Assembly: GCA_038237625.1 (NCBI GenBank)
Contig: JBBRYM010000002.1
Coordinates: forward strand, 124,001 to 188,000
Reading direction: 5' to 3'
Source of the DNA: JAWVFM01 sp038237625
GTDB taxonomy: Bacteria > Actinomycetota > Thermoleophilia > Solirubrobacterales > 70-9
DNA length: 64,000 bases
The notes beneath the pieces are model-generated. The model ran no database searches. It was given only the letters and a program-made list of their open reading frames with translations, and had not been told where the DNA came from. The position numbers and the translations under genes were made by a program. Positions 9,778 to 18,167 of the stretch are shown piece after piece. Every line of letters begins with the position of its first letter. The stretch's first letter is position 1.

Positions 9778-10302
9778 TTACTTGCCGGCCCTCGCATAGA
9801 CGTCTTCGAGAAGTCCGTCGAGGTCGGGCACCGTGTAGGCAGCAGCCAACTGGGTCCAGGCTTCGGCGCGGGAAACCCCGTCCAGAGCCAGCTTGAGCGC
9901 GACCATCCGTGCCGCTTGGGAGTCGTCCGCACCGCTCGCGGATGGCGCCGCAGGCTCCGCATGCTCCGGCGCAGGCTCCGGCTCGGGTGAAGCGGGGACG
10001 GGATCAGGCACAGCAGCGGCTGTCTCGCGAGCTTCCTCCGGCGCGGGAACGGGGACGGGGGCGGCCGCCGGGGGCGCAGGCGCGGGTGCGCCGCCGCCGC
10101 TCACTCCAAGCCTGCCGCCCAGCTCCTCGAATGCTGCACGGGCACGCTCGATCCGCTCGCGCGCCTCGCCCTCGGCGCGCTCGCGAATCTCGGCGGCCTC
10201 GGCCTCGGCGGCGGCGACGATCTCCGCTGCCTGCTTCTGGGCCTCCGCGACGACGGCGCGGACGGAGTCTGCCGCCTGCTTGGCGAGGTCTTCAACGCTC
10301 AT
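9778..10302 (-). CDS. Alanine-rich coiled-coil protein of unknown function
   Basis: 174 residues in three parts: an N-terminal charged, Ala/Glu-rich coiled coil (residues 1-65, heptad-like AEAEAAEIRERAEGEARE), a Pro/Ala-rich linker (about 70-130), and a C-terminal helical module ending ALDGVSRAEAWTQLAAAY with an acidic DLDGLLEDVY tail. The first part looks like ATP-synthase b/E-type or DivIVA-type coiled coils, but no specific family is recognised. The ATG at 10302 has a TAAGCT hexamer 6 bases upstream, so it is probably leaderless and monocistronic. A scaffold or cell-division accessory role is only a guess. Confidence 0.65.
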   Translation of the reverse strand: MSVEDLAKQAADSVRAVVAEAQKQAAEIVAAAEAEAAEIRERAEGEARERIERARAAFEELGGRLGVSGGGAPAPAPPAAAPVPVPAPEEARETAAAVPDPVPASPEPEPAPEHAEPAAPSASGADDSQAARMVALKLALDGVSRAEAWTQLAAAYTVPDLDGLLEDVYARAGK

Positions 10303-10308
10303 GTGCCG

Positions 10309-10314
10309 AGCTTA
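10309..10314 (-). promoter_or_regulatory. -10 element TAAGCT for the coiled-coil gene
   Basis: TAAGCT on the minus strand ends 6 bases before the ATG at 10302, giving a predicted leaderless transcript. Confidence 0.55.
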
Positions 10315-10336
10315 CTCAGGCGGTCTAAACCTGGCC

Positions 10337-12343
10337 TCAGGCCTTCATGCTTTCGAAATCACGGCGGAGCTCCTTGAGCTCGTCGCGGATGCGGGCCGCT
10401 TCCTCGAAGCGCAGGTCCTCGGCGGCGGCCAGCATCTCCTCCTCGAGCTCCACGATCAGCTTCGCGAGCTCGTCGGGGCCCTTGATCGGCTCGCCGTCGC
10501 CGCGGCTGAGGGCCCGGCGGCGGCGTGACGGCGTGGTCCGCGACTCCATGGCCAGGAACTCCGAGATCTCGGAGATGCCCTTCCGCACCGTTTCGGGCGT
10601 GATGCCGTGCTCGAGGTTGTAAGCGACCTGGATCTCGCGTCGGCGATCGGTCTCGCTGATCGCCGTACGCATCGCGGCCGTCTCGCGATCGGCGTACATG
10701 AGCACCCGCCCGCGAACGTTTCGCGCCGCCCGTCCGATGGTCTGGATGAGGCTCGTCTGGCCGCGGAGAAAGCCCTCCTTGTCGGCGTCGAGGATCGCGA
10801 CCAGCGACACCTCGGGGAGGTCAAGCCCCTCCCGCAGGAGGTTGACGCCGACGAGCACGTCGTACTCGCCGAGGCGCAGGTCGCGGATGATCTGGATCCG
10901 CTCCAGGGTGTCGACCTCCGAGTGCAGGTAGCGGACGCGGAAGCCGTGCTCGAGGAGGTAGCCCGTGAGGTCCTCGGCCATCTTCTTGGTCAGCGTCGTC
11001 ACCAAGACCCGCTCACCGATCTCGGAGCGCTTTCGCACCTCCTCCATCAGGTCGTCGATCTGATTGCGAGTCGCGCGGACTTCGACTTCCGGATCGACGA
11101 TGCCGGTGGGCCGGACGATCTGCTCGACGATCCGCTTCGCCGAGCGGCGCTCGAACTCGCCAGGGGTTGCCGAGACCATCACCACCTGGCCCACGCGGTC
11201 GAGGAACTCGTCGAATCGAAGCGGCCGGTTGTCCAGAGCCGATGGGAGCCGGAAGCCGAAATCGACGAGGGTCTGCTTGCGCGAGCGGTCACCCTCGTAC
11301 ATCCCGCCGATCTGGGGGATCGTCTGGTGCGACTCGTCGACGAAGACCACGAAGTCGTCGGGGAAGTAGTCGATGAGGGTGTGCGGAGGGGATCCCGGCG
11401 GGCGGTTGTCGAGGATGCGCGAGTAGTTCTCGATACCTGACGTGAAGCCGACCTCCTTCATCATCTCGATGTCGTACTCGGTGCGCTGGCGGAGGCGATG
11501 GGCCTCGAGCTCCTTGCCCTGGGACTCGAACAGCTCCAGCTGCACGGCCAGCTCGAGCCGGATCTCCTCGATGGCGCGCTCGATCGTCTCCTCCTTTGTG
11601 ACGTAGTGGGTCGCGGGCCAGACCGCGACGTGGTCGATCTCGTCGATGACCTCGCCCGTCAGCGGGTCGAAATGCTGGATCGACTCGATCTCGTCGCCGA
11701 AGAGAGCAATCCGGAACGCCGTCTCGGCGTAGGCCGGATAGACCTCGAGGATCTCCCCTTTCGCACGGAATGTGCCGCGTGTCAGCGCGGTGTCGTTGCG
11801 CTGATACTGCATCCCCACGAGCTTGCGGAAGGTCTCGTGGCGGTCGATCCACTCGCCGACCTTGAACAGCTGCATCTGCTCGCGATAGAGCTCGGGCGAG
11901 CCGATGCCGTAGATGCACGAGACCGACGCGACGATCACCACGTCACGGCGGGCCAGGAGCGCGGCCGTGGCGGAGTGGCGCAGCCGATCGATCTCGTCGT
12001 TGATCGAGCTGTCCTTTTCGATGTAGAGGTCCTGGGCCGGCACGTAGGCCTCGGGCTGGTAGTAGTCGTAGTAGGAGACGAAGTACTCGACCGCGTTCTC
12101 GGCGAAGAACTCGCGGAACTCGTTACACAGCTGGGCGGCGAGGGTCTTGTTATGGGCGATGACGAGCGCCGGCCTGCCGAGCTCCGCGATCGTCCCCGCC
12201 ATCGTGAACGTCTTCCCGGTGCCGGTCGCCCCGAGCAGAGTGATGAATCTCTCCCCCGCCCTGACTCCGTCTGAGATGCTCGCGATCGCCTGCGGCTGAT
12301 CGGCCGTGGGCGTGTAGGCGGGGTTGAGCTTGAAGTCGGTCAC
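10337..12343 (-). CDS. uvrB: UvrB, excinuclease ABC subunit B
   Basis: 668-residue helicase-like core of nucleotide excision repair, which receives damage from UvrA and recruits UvrC. Visible motifs are Walker A GATGTGKT (residues 38-45), the beta-hairpin region YYDYYQPEAYVP, helicase motif DESHQTIPQ, motif VI QTIGRAARN and the C-terminal UVR motif (LRFEEAARIRDELKEL) that binds UvrC. The start is GTG at 12343 (TDFKLNPAYTPT). The upstream MFS frame runs over this start. Full length and intact. Confidence 0.97.
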   Translation of the reverse strand: MTDFKLNPAYTPTADQPQAIASISDGVRAGERFITLLGATGTGKTFTMAGTIAELGRPALVIAHNKTLAAQLCNEFREFFAENAVEYFVSYYDYYQPEAYVPAQDLYIEKDSSINDEIDRLRHSATAALLARRDVVIVASVSCIYGIGSPELYREQMQLFKVGEWIDRHETFRKLVGMQYQRNDTALTRGTFRAKGEILEVYPAYAETAFRIALFGDEIESIQHFDPLTGEVIDEIDHVAVWPATHYVTKEETIERAIEEIRLELAVQLELFESQGKELEAHRLRQRTEYDIEMMKEVGFTSGIENYSRILDNRPPGSPPHTLIDYFPDDFVVFVDESHQTIPQIGGMYEGDRSRKQTLVDFGFRLPSALDNRPLRFDEFLDRVGQVVMVSATPGEFERRSAKRIVEQIVRPTGIVDPEVEVRATRNQIDDLMEEVRKRSEIGERVLVTTLTKKMAEDLTGYLLEHGFRVRYLHSEVDTLERIQIIRDLRLGEYDVLVGVNLLREGLDLPEVSLVAILDADKEGFLRGQTSLIQTIGRAARNVRGRVLMYADRETAAMRTAISETDRRREIQVAYNLEHGITPETVRKGISEISEFLAMESRTTPSRRRRALSRGDGEPIKGPDELAKLIVELEEEMLAAAEDLRFEEAARIRDELKELRRDFESMKA

Positions 12344-13625
12344 GGAGCGACGATCCAGTGTAGGAGGCGGGTCCGGCGGCCCGGCGGGTTTGCGGATCCG
12401 CCGCGTCAGCCTTCTCGCCGGCGATCGCGCGACCGAACGCCACCCGGGCGACTCCCGCCGCCACGAGCGCGGCCGACCCGGCCATGACCAAGCCTGCCCG
12501 CGGGTCCACCGCCTCCGCCAGCCACCCCGCGATCGGGGCGCCGATCGGCGTCGATCCCAGGAAGACCACCGAGTAGAGGGCCATCACCCGGCCTCGCATC
12601 GCCGGTTCGACCGCGAGCTGAAGATAGGAGTTGATACTGGCCGCGAAGGTCACGGTCGAAACCCCCAGCGGGATCAGGATCACGACCTCAACCGGCAGGC
12701 TTGGCGCGGCGGCCGCAAGAAGCCCCAGCGTGCCGAAGGCCGCTGCGGATCCGGCGATGATCCGCTCGTTCGCACGACCCCTCGCGCCGTTGATGAGAGC
12801 GCCCGCTACCGATCCCACTGCCATCGCGCTCAGCAGAAGCGCGTAAGTGGACGCGTCGCCGCCGAAGGTGAAGCGGGCAATCAGCGGCAGCACCACCTGG
12901 AAGTTGAATCCGAGCGTGCCCACGATCGCCATGAGCGCCAGAGGCACGAAAAGCTCTCGCGTTCGGAACACGTAGCGCAGGCCCTCGCGGACAGCCCCTG
13001 GCTGTGCCTGGACGCGCTCCGGTACCCGCAGCTCTTCCGGCGCCATCCCGCCGAGCGCCACCAGCATCGCCACAAAGGTCAGCGCGTTCAGTCCGAAGCA
13101 CGGGGCCACGCCCCAGATCGCGATGACGACCCCCGCCAGGGCGGGGCCGAATATCCGTGAGGCGTGGATGATCACGCTGTTGAGGCTCACCGCGTTGACG
13201 ATGCGGTCCGCCCCGACTATCTCGATAACGAAGCTCTGGCGGGCCGGATTGTCGATCGCATTCACGGCGCCGCGCGAGAAGGCGGTCAGGTAAACCATGA
13301 GCGGGGTGACGACGCCGGCGGCGGTGACGCCCAGCAGGAACAGGGCGGGGATGGCCATCGCGGCCTGCGTGGCCATCAGCAGGCGCCGCTTGTCGAAGCG
13401 GTCCGCGAGCAGCCCGCCCCAAGCGCCGACGAAGAGCAGCGGCACGAACTGCGACGCCGTCGCGATGCCGACGGCAACGCCGCTGCCGGTGAGGCTCAGC
13501 ACCAGCCACCCCTCCGCGACCATCTGCATCCAGTTGCCGGACACAGAGACGACCTGGCCGGCGAAGTAGCGGCGGTAGTTGGGGACCCTCAGGGAGCCGA
13601 ATGAGCGGCGAAAGGCGGCGCTCAC
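12344..13625 (-). CDS. MFS exporter (EntS-like), 3' end uncertain
   Basis: Predicted 12-helix exporter starting with GTG at 13625, coupled to the marR stop (GTGA). The first helix (NYRRYFAGQVVSVSGNWMQ) and the GGLLADRFDKRRLL loop are typical of the EntS/tetracycline-like MFS branch. After about residue 415 the membrane homology ends. The frame has no stop there and runs 194 bases into uvrB, ending only at 12150. In another frame a TGA overlaps the uvrB GTG exactly (GTGA at 12343), the arrangement usual in this window, so a one-base indel in the G/C-rich stretch near 12390-12400 is likely. The probable role is efflux of a ligand sensed by the MarR next door. The end given here is set at the uvrB start. 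Confidence 0.75.
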
Positions 13626-14077
13626 GCCGCGTCCCCGTCGAGCAGGTGCTCGAGAACCTCCACGGTGCGCTCGAGGGCGGCCATGTCCTCCGCCGGCAGA
13701 TGGCGGATCCGCCGTGCCAGGTAGGCGTTCTTTCGCCCGCGCATTCGAGCGGCGAGGCTGCGTCCAGCGGGCGTGGTCGTCAGCAGCGCGCTGCGGGCAT
13801 CACCAGGGTCGGCGGTGCGCGCGACCAGCCCATCCGCGACGAGAAGAGCCATCACCCGAGTGGCGGTCGGCCGCTTCACCCGCTCGCGGTCCGCGAGCTC
13901 GCTGGGGGTCAGCGGTCCGTGCGTGTCGATCGCGGCGAGCGCCGAGCTCTGCGATGGGCTGAGCCCGCTGCCGGCCTCCTGGCGTAGACGCCGTGACGTT
14001 CGCGTAATCGCAAGCCGGAGCCTCGAGGCAAGCGCCGCGGTGGCTTCGGGGTCAAGGTTGCGAGTTTTCTCCAGCAT
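13622..14077 (-). CDS. MarR-family regulator of the MFS exporter
   Basis: 151 residues with the MarR winged helix (TPSELADRERVKRPTATRVMALLVADGLVAR) and the wing GDARSALLTTTPAGRS. It lies directly before and overlaps the MFS exporter gene by four bases, a standard repressor-efflux pair. The ATG at 14077 directly adjoins an inverted repeat (14078-14096), the likely autoregulatory operator. The inducing ligand is unknown. Confidence 0.9.
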   Translation of the reverse strand: MLEKTRNLDPEATAALASRLRLAITRTSRRLRQEAGSGLSPSQSSALAAIDTHGPLTPSELADRERVKRPTATRVMALLVADGLVARTADPGDARSALLTTTPAGRSLAARMRGRKNAYLARRIRHLPAEDMAALERTVEVLEHLLDGDAA

Positions 14078-14103
14078 TAGTTAGCTACGGTAACTAGCGT
14101 AGC
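14078..14103. promoter_or_regulatory. Nested inverted repeats, predicted operator of the marR-MFS unit
   Basis: Two interlocking palindromes: TAGTTA-N7-TAACTA (14078-14096) and GCTACG-N8-CGTAGC (14084-14103). They cover the space between the marR start and the divergent gene at 14155. On the minus strand a TACCGT hexamer lies inside the first repeat, so a bound repressor would mask the promoter. Confidence 0.55.
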
Positions 14104-14141
14104 AAATCGTCATTATTTCCTCAAGTGCTCGGGCTGGCGAC

Positions 14142-14147
14142 TAGGGT
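14142..14147 (+). promoter_or_regulatory. -10 element TAGGGT for the DoxX-like gene
   Basis: TAGGGT ends 7 bases before the GTG at 14155. This spacing selects that GTG over the upstream in-frame GTG at 14125. Confidence 0.55.
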
Positions 14148-14154
14148 TTCCAAA

Positions 14155-14526
14155 GTGACCCTCTCTCAGAGAGCGCTGGCCGCGTTCTTCACGTTCGCCG
14201 GCGCTATGCATTTCCTCATCCCTCGCCGCTACGAGGCGATCGTCCCGGACTACGTCCCGTTGTCCCCCGGGGCTGCCGTCGCGTGGAGCGGGGTCGCCGA
14301 GATAGCCGGCGGGCTGGCGGTCATACCTCCCGCCACGCGGCGCCTGGCAGGCCCGTGGCTCATCGCCCTGCTTCTCGCCGTCTTTCCCGCCAACGTCCAC
14401 ATGGCGCTCCATCCCGAGCGGATCCGCGGGCTGGACCTCGTGCGGATTCCCCGGTGGGCGCTGTGGGCTCGGCTTCCCCTCCAGCCGCTGGCCATGCTCT
14501 GGGCGTGGACGGCCACTCGCGACTAA
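14155..14526 (+). CDS. DoxX-like small membrane protein
   Basis: 123 residues, four hydrophobic helices, with a conserved-looking AMHFLIPRRYEAIVPDYVP segment, GVAEIAGGLAV and FPANVHMALHP. This pattern fits the DoxX/DoxD-like group of four-helix membrane proteins with a loose link to redox or quinone functions. The GTG at 14155 follows a leaderless TAGGGT promoter. It is divergent from marR and shares its operator region, so it may be co-regulated. Confidence 0.7.
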   Translation: MTLSQRALAAFFTFAGAMHFLIPRRYEAIVPDYVPLSPGAAVAWSGVAEIAGGLAVIPPATRRLAGPWLIALLLAVFPANVHMALHPERIRGLDLVRIPRWALWARLPLQPLAMLWAWTATRD

Positions 14527-14531
14527 CTCAT

Positions 14532-14587
14532 CTAGAGGCTTGATGGGGGTCATCCGCGTGCGTGGATGACCCACATCAGGCCTCTAG
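14532..14587. terminator. Long bidirectional hairpin between convergent genes
   Basis: A 56-base structure: outer stem CTAGAGGC/GCCTCTAG (8 bp), a TGATG/CATCA stem, then GGGTCATCC/GGATGACCC (9 bp) around an 8-base loop. It fills the gap between two convergent genes and probably terminates both. There is no T-run, so it may act as a factor-assisted or intrinsic hairpin of the kind seen in high-GC Gram-positives. Confidence 0.65.
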
Positions 14588-14591
14588 GGCC

Positions 14592-16961
14592 TTACTCCGA
14601 AGGGGCCAGGGCCTCGACCCAATCCCACCGCCGCCCGCAGAGCGTGGTCGCGCGCCCGGCCGGGACGCTTCGGACATGGGTTGCGGCGGCGTCGTCCGAG
14701 CTCAGGACAAGCGGCCCGATCGGGTCCGGGGCGCCACCGCTGCCCGGGTGGAGATCCGCACCATGGAAGGCGAGCTCGAGCCTGTGGGCTCCACGACTCA
14801 GCTGCACCCGCCCGAACGACACGTACTGGCCGTCGTTGTTCAGCGTTTGGCGAACGGACTCCTCGGCTTTGCCGTCGACGAGCAGGTCGACCTGCGGCCG
14901 AATCGAGCCGCCGAGCCAGACCTCGTAGCTCCCCTGCGCGGGCACGCTCACCTTGGCGATGATCGACCCCGGAGTTCGTGGTAAGAGCGCCGACGCGTAC
15001 GCAGGCACATCCCAGGCCGCGGGATGGCGCAAGTCGGCGAGCGAGAAGGCGAGCACCGGAGCACGGCTGACAACCGCGACGCGGCCGGCCGGCCCAGCTT
15101 CGGCGGCCAGCCGCGCCAGGTCGCGACAGCGAGGTACCGCTGCCGGGTCCACGGCGCCGCCCAGGCCGAAGTGGTCAATCAAGCCCGTGGAGGGTCCGGC
15201 TGGACGCTGCCACGCCTCATACGAAGTCCCGGGGTAGACGAGGCGGTAGGGGGAAGGGGGCCGGCTCTGTGCCGGCGAACGGCGCACCACGAGCGTCCGG
15301 TAGGCCAAGAGGCCGTCGAGCTGGAACTGGTCGGTATCGGCGGACTCCCCCTTCGGCAGGCCGTTGCCACTGAGGAGCGGTACAACCCGCCGGCGAAGCT
15401 CTGAAGCTCCCTCCGGCGCTGCGTCGCGCAGGAAATGACGGGCCCCGTAGGGCTCGTACTCGGTCATCAGGGTCGGTCCCATTCCCGCGACCTGCTCGCC
15501 GATCTCCTGGAGGTCGCCGAGCTGCTGGCGTGGGGCCAGGTTGACGTCGCGGAAGGCAAGAGCGTTCGACCAGAGAACGCCTCCCGCGATGGCGAGTGCC
15601 ACAACCCCTCCTTGCACGCGCCGTCCCGAGGCCCAGAGCAGAGCAGCACCCGCCGCCGCTGCGAAGGGGATCGCGGGCGAAGCGCTTGCGAGCGCCTTGC
15701 CTCCCACCCACGGCGAGCCGATCGCGAAGATCACCAGGCAGGCGGCTAGTGCACCGATCGTGTAGACGAGAGCCGTCCACGAACCCCGGCGCCAAGCGAC
15801 CACGAGCATGCCGAAAGCGGCGGTCCCCGCAAATACCATCAGCACGTCCGCGGGAGCGAGATCGCCCGGCGCCACCCGGAAGTCCCCGCTGGGCCAGATT
15901 CCCGCCAGCTGTTGAAGGCGAAGCGGATCGATCAGGTTTCCGAGGGCGATAGGACTGTCGATCGGAGATGAGGTCGGCGGCAGGAATCCCCCGGGGAGGA
16001 TGACCGGAACGCTCAGCACCGCGACCGCAACCACGTAGCCGACGACCCTCCGCAAAGCGAGCCTGCGCTCGAGCGCGATCACGGTGGCCACGAGGACCGC
16101 CACCAGCGGCGGCACAATCCATATGGCCCCACCCCCGGACAGGACGCCCACCATGGCCCCGCCCGAAATCGCGAGCGCGAGCACGGGTCCCACTCGCCGC
16201 GGATCGCGGATCGCCTGACCTGAGATCCCCGCGGTCGTCGCGATCAGAGCCGCAGCAGTCATCTCCTTGATTCCGCCCCAGAGGTAATAGCCATAGAGGA
16301 GCGCCGGCTGAGCCGCAACGAACGCCACGCCTGCTCTCAGCCTCGGCGAGGCGATCAATCCACGCGGCAGCTCCCAGAGCGCGAGGGCGAGCAGGCCGGC
16401 CATGCATGCCATGTAGGGCTGGACGACCCACGCGACGTCCTGGCCAACCAGCTGGCGGCCAACGCCAAGCGGCAAAAAGGCGCCGATCGGATATCCCTGC
16501 CCCAGGTTGAACGCCAGGGTGGCCTCGTAGGTGGAGGGCTGAAGCCCTGCAAGGCTGCGGCCCCCCTGCATGATCCGGTCGGTCAACGCCATCCAGGTCG
16601 CCGTGTCGTCGAGCTTGATGAAGCCTGCGAAGGTCGCCTGGCCTGAGAGAACGATGGGCGCCGCGTAGGCGCAGAGGACTCCCACAACGGCCGCCAGCGC
16701 CCAGCCAGACGGCCGCTCGAATCCTCTCGCGACGGCCAGCCCGATGCCAATGACGGCGATGCTCACCACGAGCGGCGTAGTCAACCCGGCGGTGGCGTCA
16801 GCGTAGGCGGTGACCTGCGCGACGACGATCAGGAGGGCCAGGCCAAGGCCTGGAACGAGCGCCCCCGGGATGCGAACCCCGAACGCCTCCCGCGCAAGCA
16901 GCCCGCAGCCCAGCAGGGTCAGCCCGAGGACCAGCGGGAAAGCGATCCAGTCGATCAGCAT
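14592..16961 (-). CDS. Large polytopic membrane protein, GT-C-like
   Basis: 789 residues: about 12-13 hydrophobic helices in the first 480, then an extracytoplasmic region of about 300 residues. An acidic pair (Asp118-Asp119 in GFIKLDDTATW) lies in the first large loop, where GT-C glycosyltransferases carry their catalytic Asp motif. The C-terminal part includes a beta-rich segment (SYEVWLGGSIRPQVDLLVDG) resembling a carbohydrate-binding or jelly-roll module. It probably transfers sugars from a polyprenyl carrier, but no named family is certain. It lies 21 bases downstream of the lytic transglycosylase, suggesting a shared cell-envelope transcript. The ATG at 16961 has no strong ribosome site. 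Confidence 0.7.
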   Translation of the reverse strand: MLIDWIAFPLVLGLTLLGCGLLAREAFGVRIPGALVPGLGLALLIVVAQVTAYADATAGLTTPLVVSIAVIGIGLAVARGFERPSGWALAAVVGVLCAYAAPIVLSGQATFAGFIKLDDTATWMALTDRIMQGGRSLAGLQPSTYEATLAFNLGQGYPIGAFLPLGVGRQLVGQDVAWVVQPYMACMAGLLALALWELPRGLIASPRLRAGVAFVAAQPALLYGYYLWGGIKEMTAAALIATTAGISGQAIRDPRRVGPVLALAISGGAMVGVLSGGGAIWIVPPLVAVLVATVIALERRLALRRVVGYVVAVAVLSVPVILPGGFLPPTSSPIDSPIALGNLIDPLRLQQLAGIWPSGDFRVAPGDLAPADVLMVFAGTAAFGMLVVAWRRGSWTALVYTIGALAACLVIFAIGSPWVGGKALASASPAIPFAAAAGAALLWASGRRVQGGVVALAIAGGVLWSNALAFRDVNLAPRQQLGDLQEIGEQVAGMGPTLMTEYEPYGARHFLRDAAPEGASELRRRVVPLLSGNGLPKGESADTDQFQLDGLLAYRTLVVRRSPAQSRPPSPYRLVYPGTSYEAWQRPAGPSTGLIDHFGLGGAVDPAAVPRCRDLARLAAEAGPAGRVAVVSRAPVLAFSLADLRHPAAWDVPAYASALLPRTPGSIIAKVSVPAQGSYEVWLGGSIRPQVDLLVDGKAEESVRQTLNNDGQYVSFGRVQLSRGAHRLELAFHGADLHPGSGGAPDPIGPLVLSSDDAAATHVRSVPAGRATTLCGRRWDWVEALAPSE

Positions 16962-16982
16962 CCGCGAGCCGCCAACCGGCTC

Positions 16983-17543
16983 CTATAGGCCTAGCTCACT
17001 CGCGTACTTGTTCGCGTATGCGTCGCGCTTGTCGAGGACCTCCTGCACATAGCTCCTTGTTTCCGGGAACTGGATGTCGCTCAGCTTCAGGCTCGAGCCA
17101 CCCCAGGAATCGACGTTCCCGATGCCGGCGTTGTAAGCGGCCAGCGCGGCGATCTGATTCTGGCCGTAGCGGTCGAGCAGGTGGCGGAGGTAGTAGCAGC
17201 CGTAGCTGATGTTGATCTGCGGATCGCGAAGATCCGAGGTGACGAACGTGGTCCCACCACTCGCCGCCTCGATGCCATTCGCCGTCTCCGGCGTGATCTG
17301 CATCAGCCCGATTGCGCCGGCCCTTGACGTCTGGTCGACGAAGCGTGACTCCGCGTAGATCACCGCCGCAACGAGGGCAGGATCGAGGTTCTTGTCCGCG
17401 GCCTGTTGGCGGATGATGTCTTCGTGATCCAGGGGCAGCGTCAGCTGCCTGATGGCGTCCCCCACGTCGATCCGGCTGATCACGAACGCGACGCCACCGC
17501 CGAGGATCGCCGCGAGCAAGATGCGGGCCGCGACGCGTCTCAT
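16983..17543 (-). CDS. Lytic transglycosylase (SLT domain)
   Basis: 186 residues: an N-terminal membrane anchor or signal (residues 5-23), then a Slt70/MltE-like domain with catalytic Glu65 in AESRF, GLMQITPETA and the AAYNAG motif. It cleaves peptidoglycan glycan strands outside the membrane. The ATG overlaps the coaE stop (ATGA at 17540), so it is translated with coaE. Length fits a minimal membrane-bound SLT enzyme. Confidence 0.93.
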   Translation of the reverse strand: MRRVAARILLAAILGGGVAFVISRIDVGDAIRQLTLPLDHEDIIRQQAADKNLDPALVAAVIYAESRFVDQTSRAGAIGLMQITPETANGIEAASGGTTFVTSDLRDPQINISYGCYYLRHLLDRYGQNQIAALAAYNAGIGNVDSWGGSSLKLSDIQFPETRSYVQEVLDKRDAYANKYASELGL

Positions 17544-18157
17544 CCCGCCAGCGCCTCGAGCTGTGGAAGCAGCTCCTCGAGCGCGGCCTCGAGATCCTCC
17601 CGCGAGCCGTTGTTGCGCACCACAAACGTCGCCCGCGCCTCCTTCTCGTCCGGCGACAGCTGGCGGCCGTCCCGTTCAGCGACGAGATCTGTGCCCCTCG
17701 CCTTCGCCCGGTCCAAGCGGATCCGGTCCTCGGCGGCCACGGTGACGGTTGCGTCGAAGCTCTGCTCCATGCCGGTTTCGAAGAGCAATGGGACCTCGAC
17801 AACGGCGAGGCGCGTCGACTCGGGAAGGCCTCGCGCCCAGCGCGCAAACCGCTCGCCCACGAGCGGGTGCAGGAGCGCTTCGAGCCAGCTGAGCTCCTCT
17901 CGATCGGCGAACACCCGAGCTCCGACACGCCCGCGGTCCACCTGGCCGCCGGGAGCGACCTCGGCCCCCCAGCGCTCCACGAGGCGTTCAACGACCTCGG
18001 GGTCACCGAGGAGATCGTGGACCACCGCGTCGCTGGAAAGCGTGGCCGCGCCCAGCTTCGCGAATGCTTCGAGTGCGGCGGACTTGCCGGCGGCAACTGC
18101 CCCCGTAAGGCCGACCATGGCCGGCTTGGTTCGCTGGCCTGACTCCGGCGGCATCAC
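17540..18157 (-). CDS. coaE: Dephospho-CoA kinase
   Basis: 205-residue kinase of the last step of CoA synthesis (ATP-dependent phosphorylation of the 3'-hydroxyl of dephospho-CoA). P-loop GAVAAGKS at residues 19-26, the SSDAVVHDLL motif and the EVPLLFETG motif are present. The start is GTG at 18157 or the adjacent ATG at 18154. The P-loop has GAVAAGKS instead of the common GGIGSGKS, a conservative variation. It follows rpsA by 10 bases, the usual actinobacterial order. Confidence 0.95.
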   Translation of the reverse strand: MMPPESGQRTKPAMVGLTGAVAAGKSAALEAFAKLGAATLSSDAVVHDLLGDPEVVERLVERWGAEVAPGGQVDRGRVGARVFADREELSWLEALLHPLVGERFARWARGLPESTRLAVVEVPLLFETGMEQSFDATVTVAAEDRIRLDRAKARGTDLVAERDGRQLSPDEKEARATFVVRNNGSREDLEAALEELLPQLEALAG

Positions 18158-18167
18158 CGCCGGGGCC

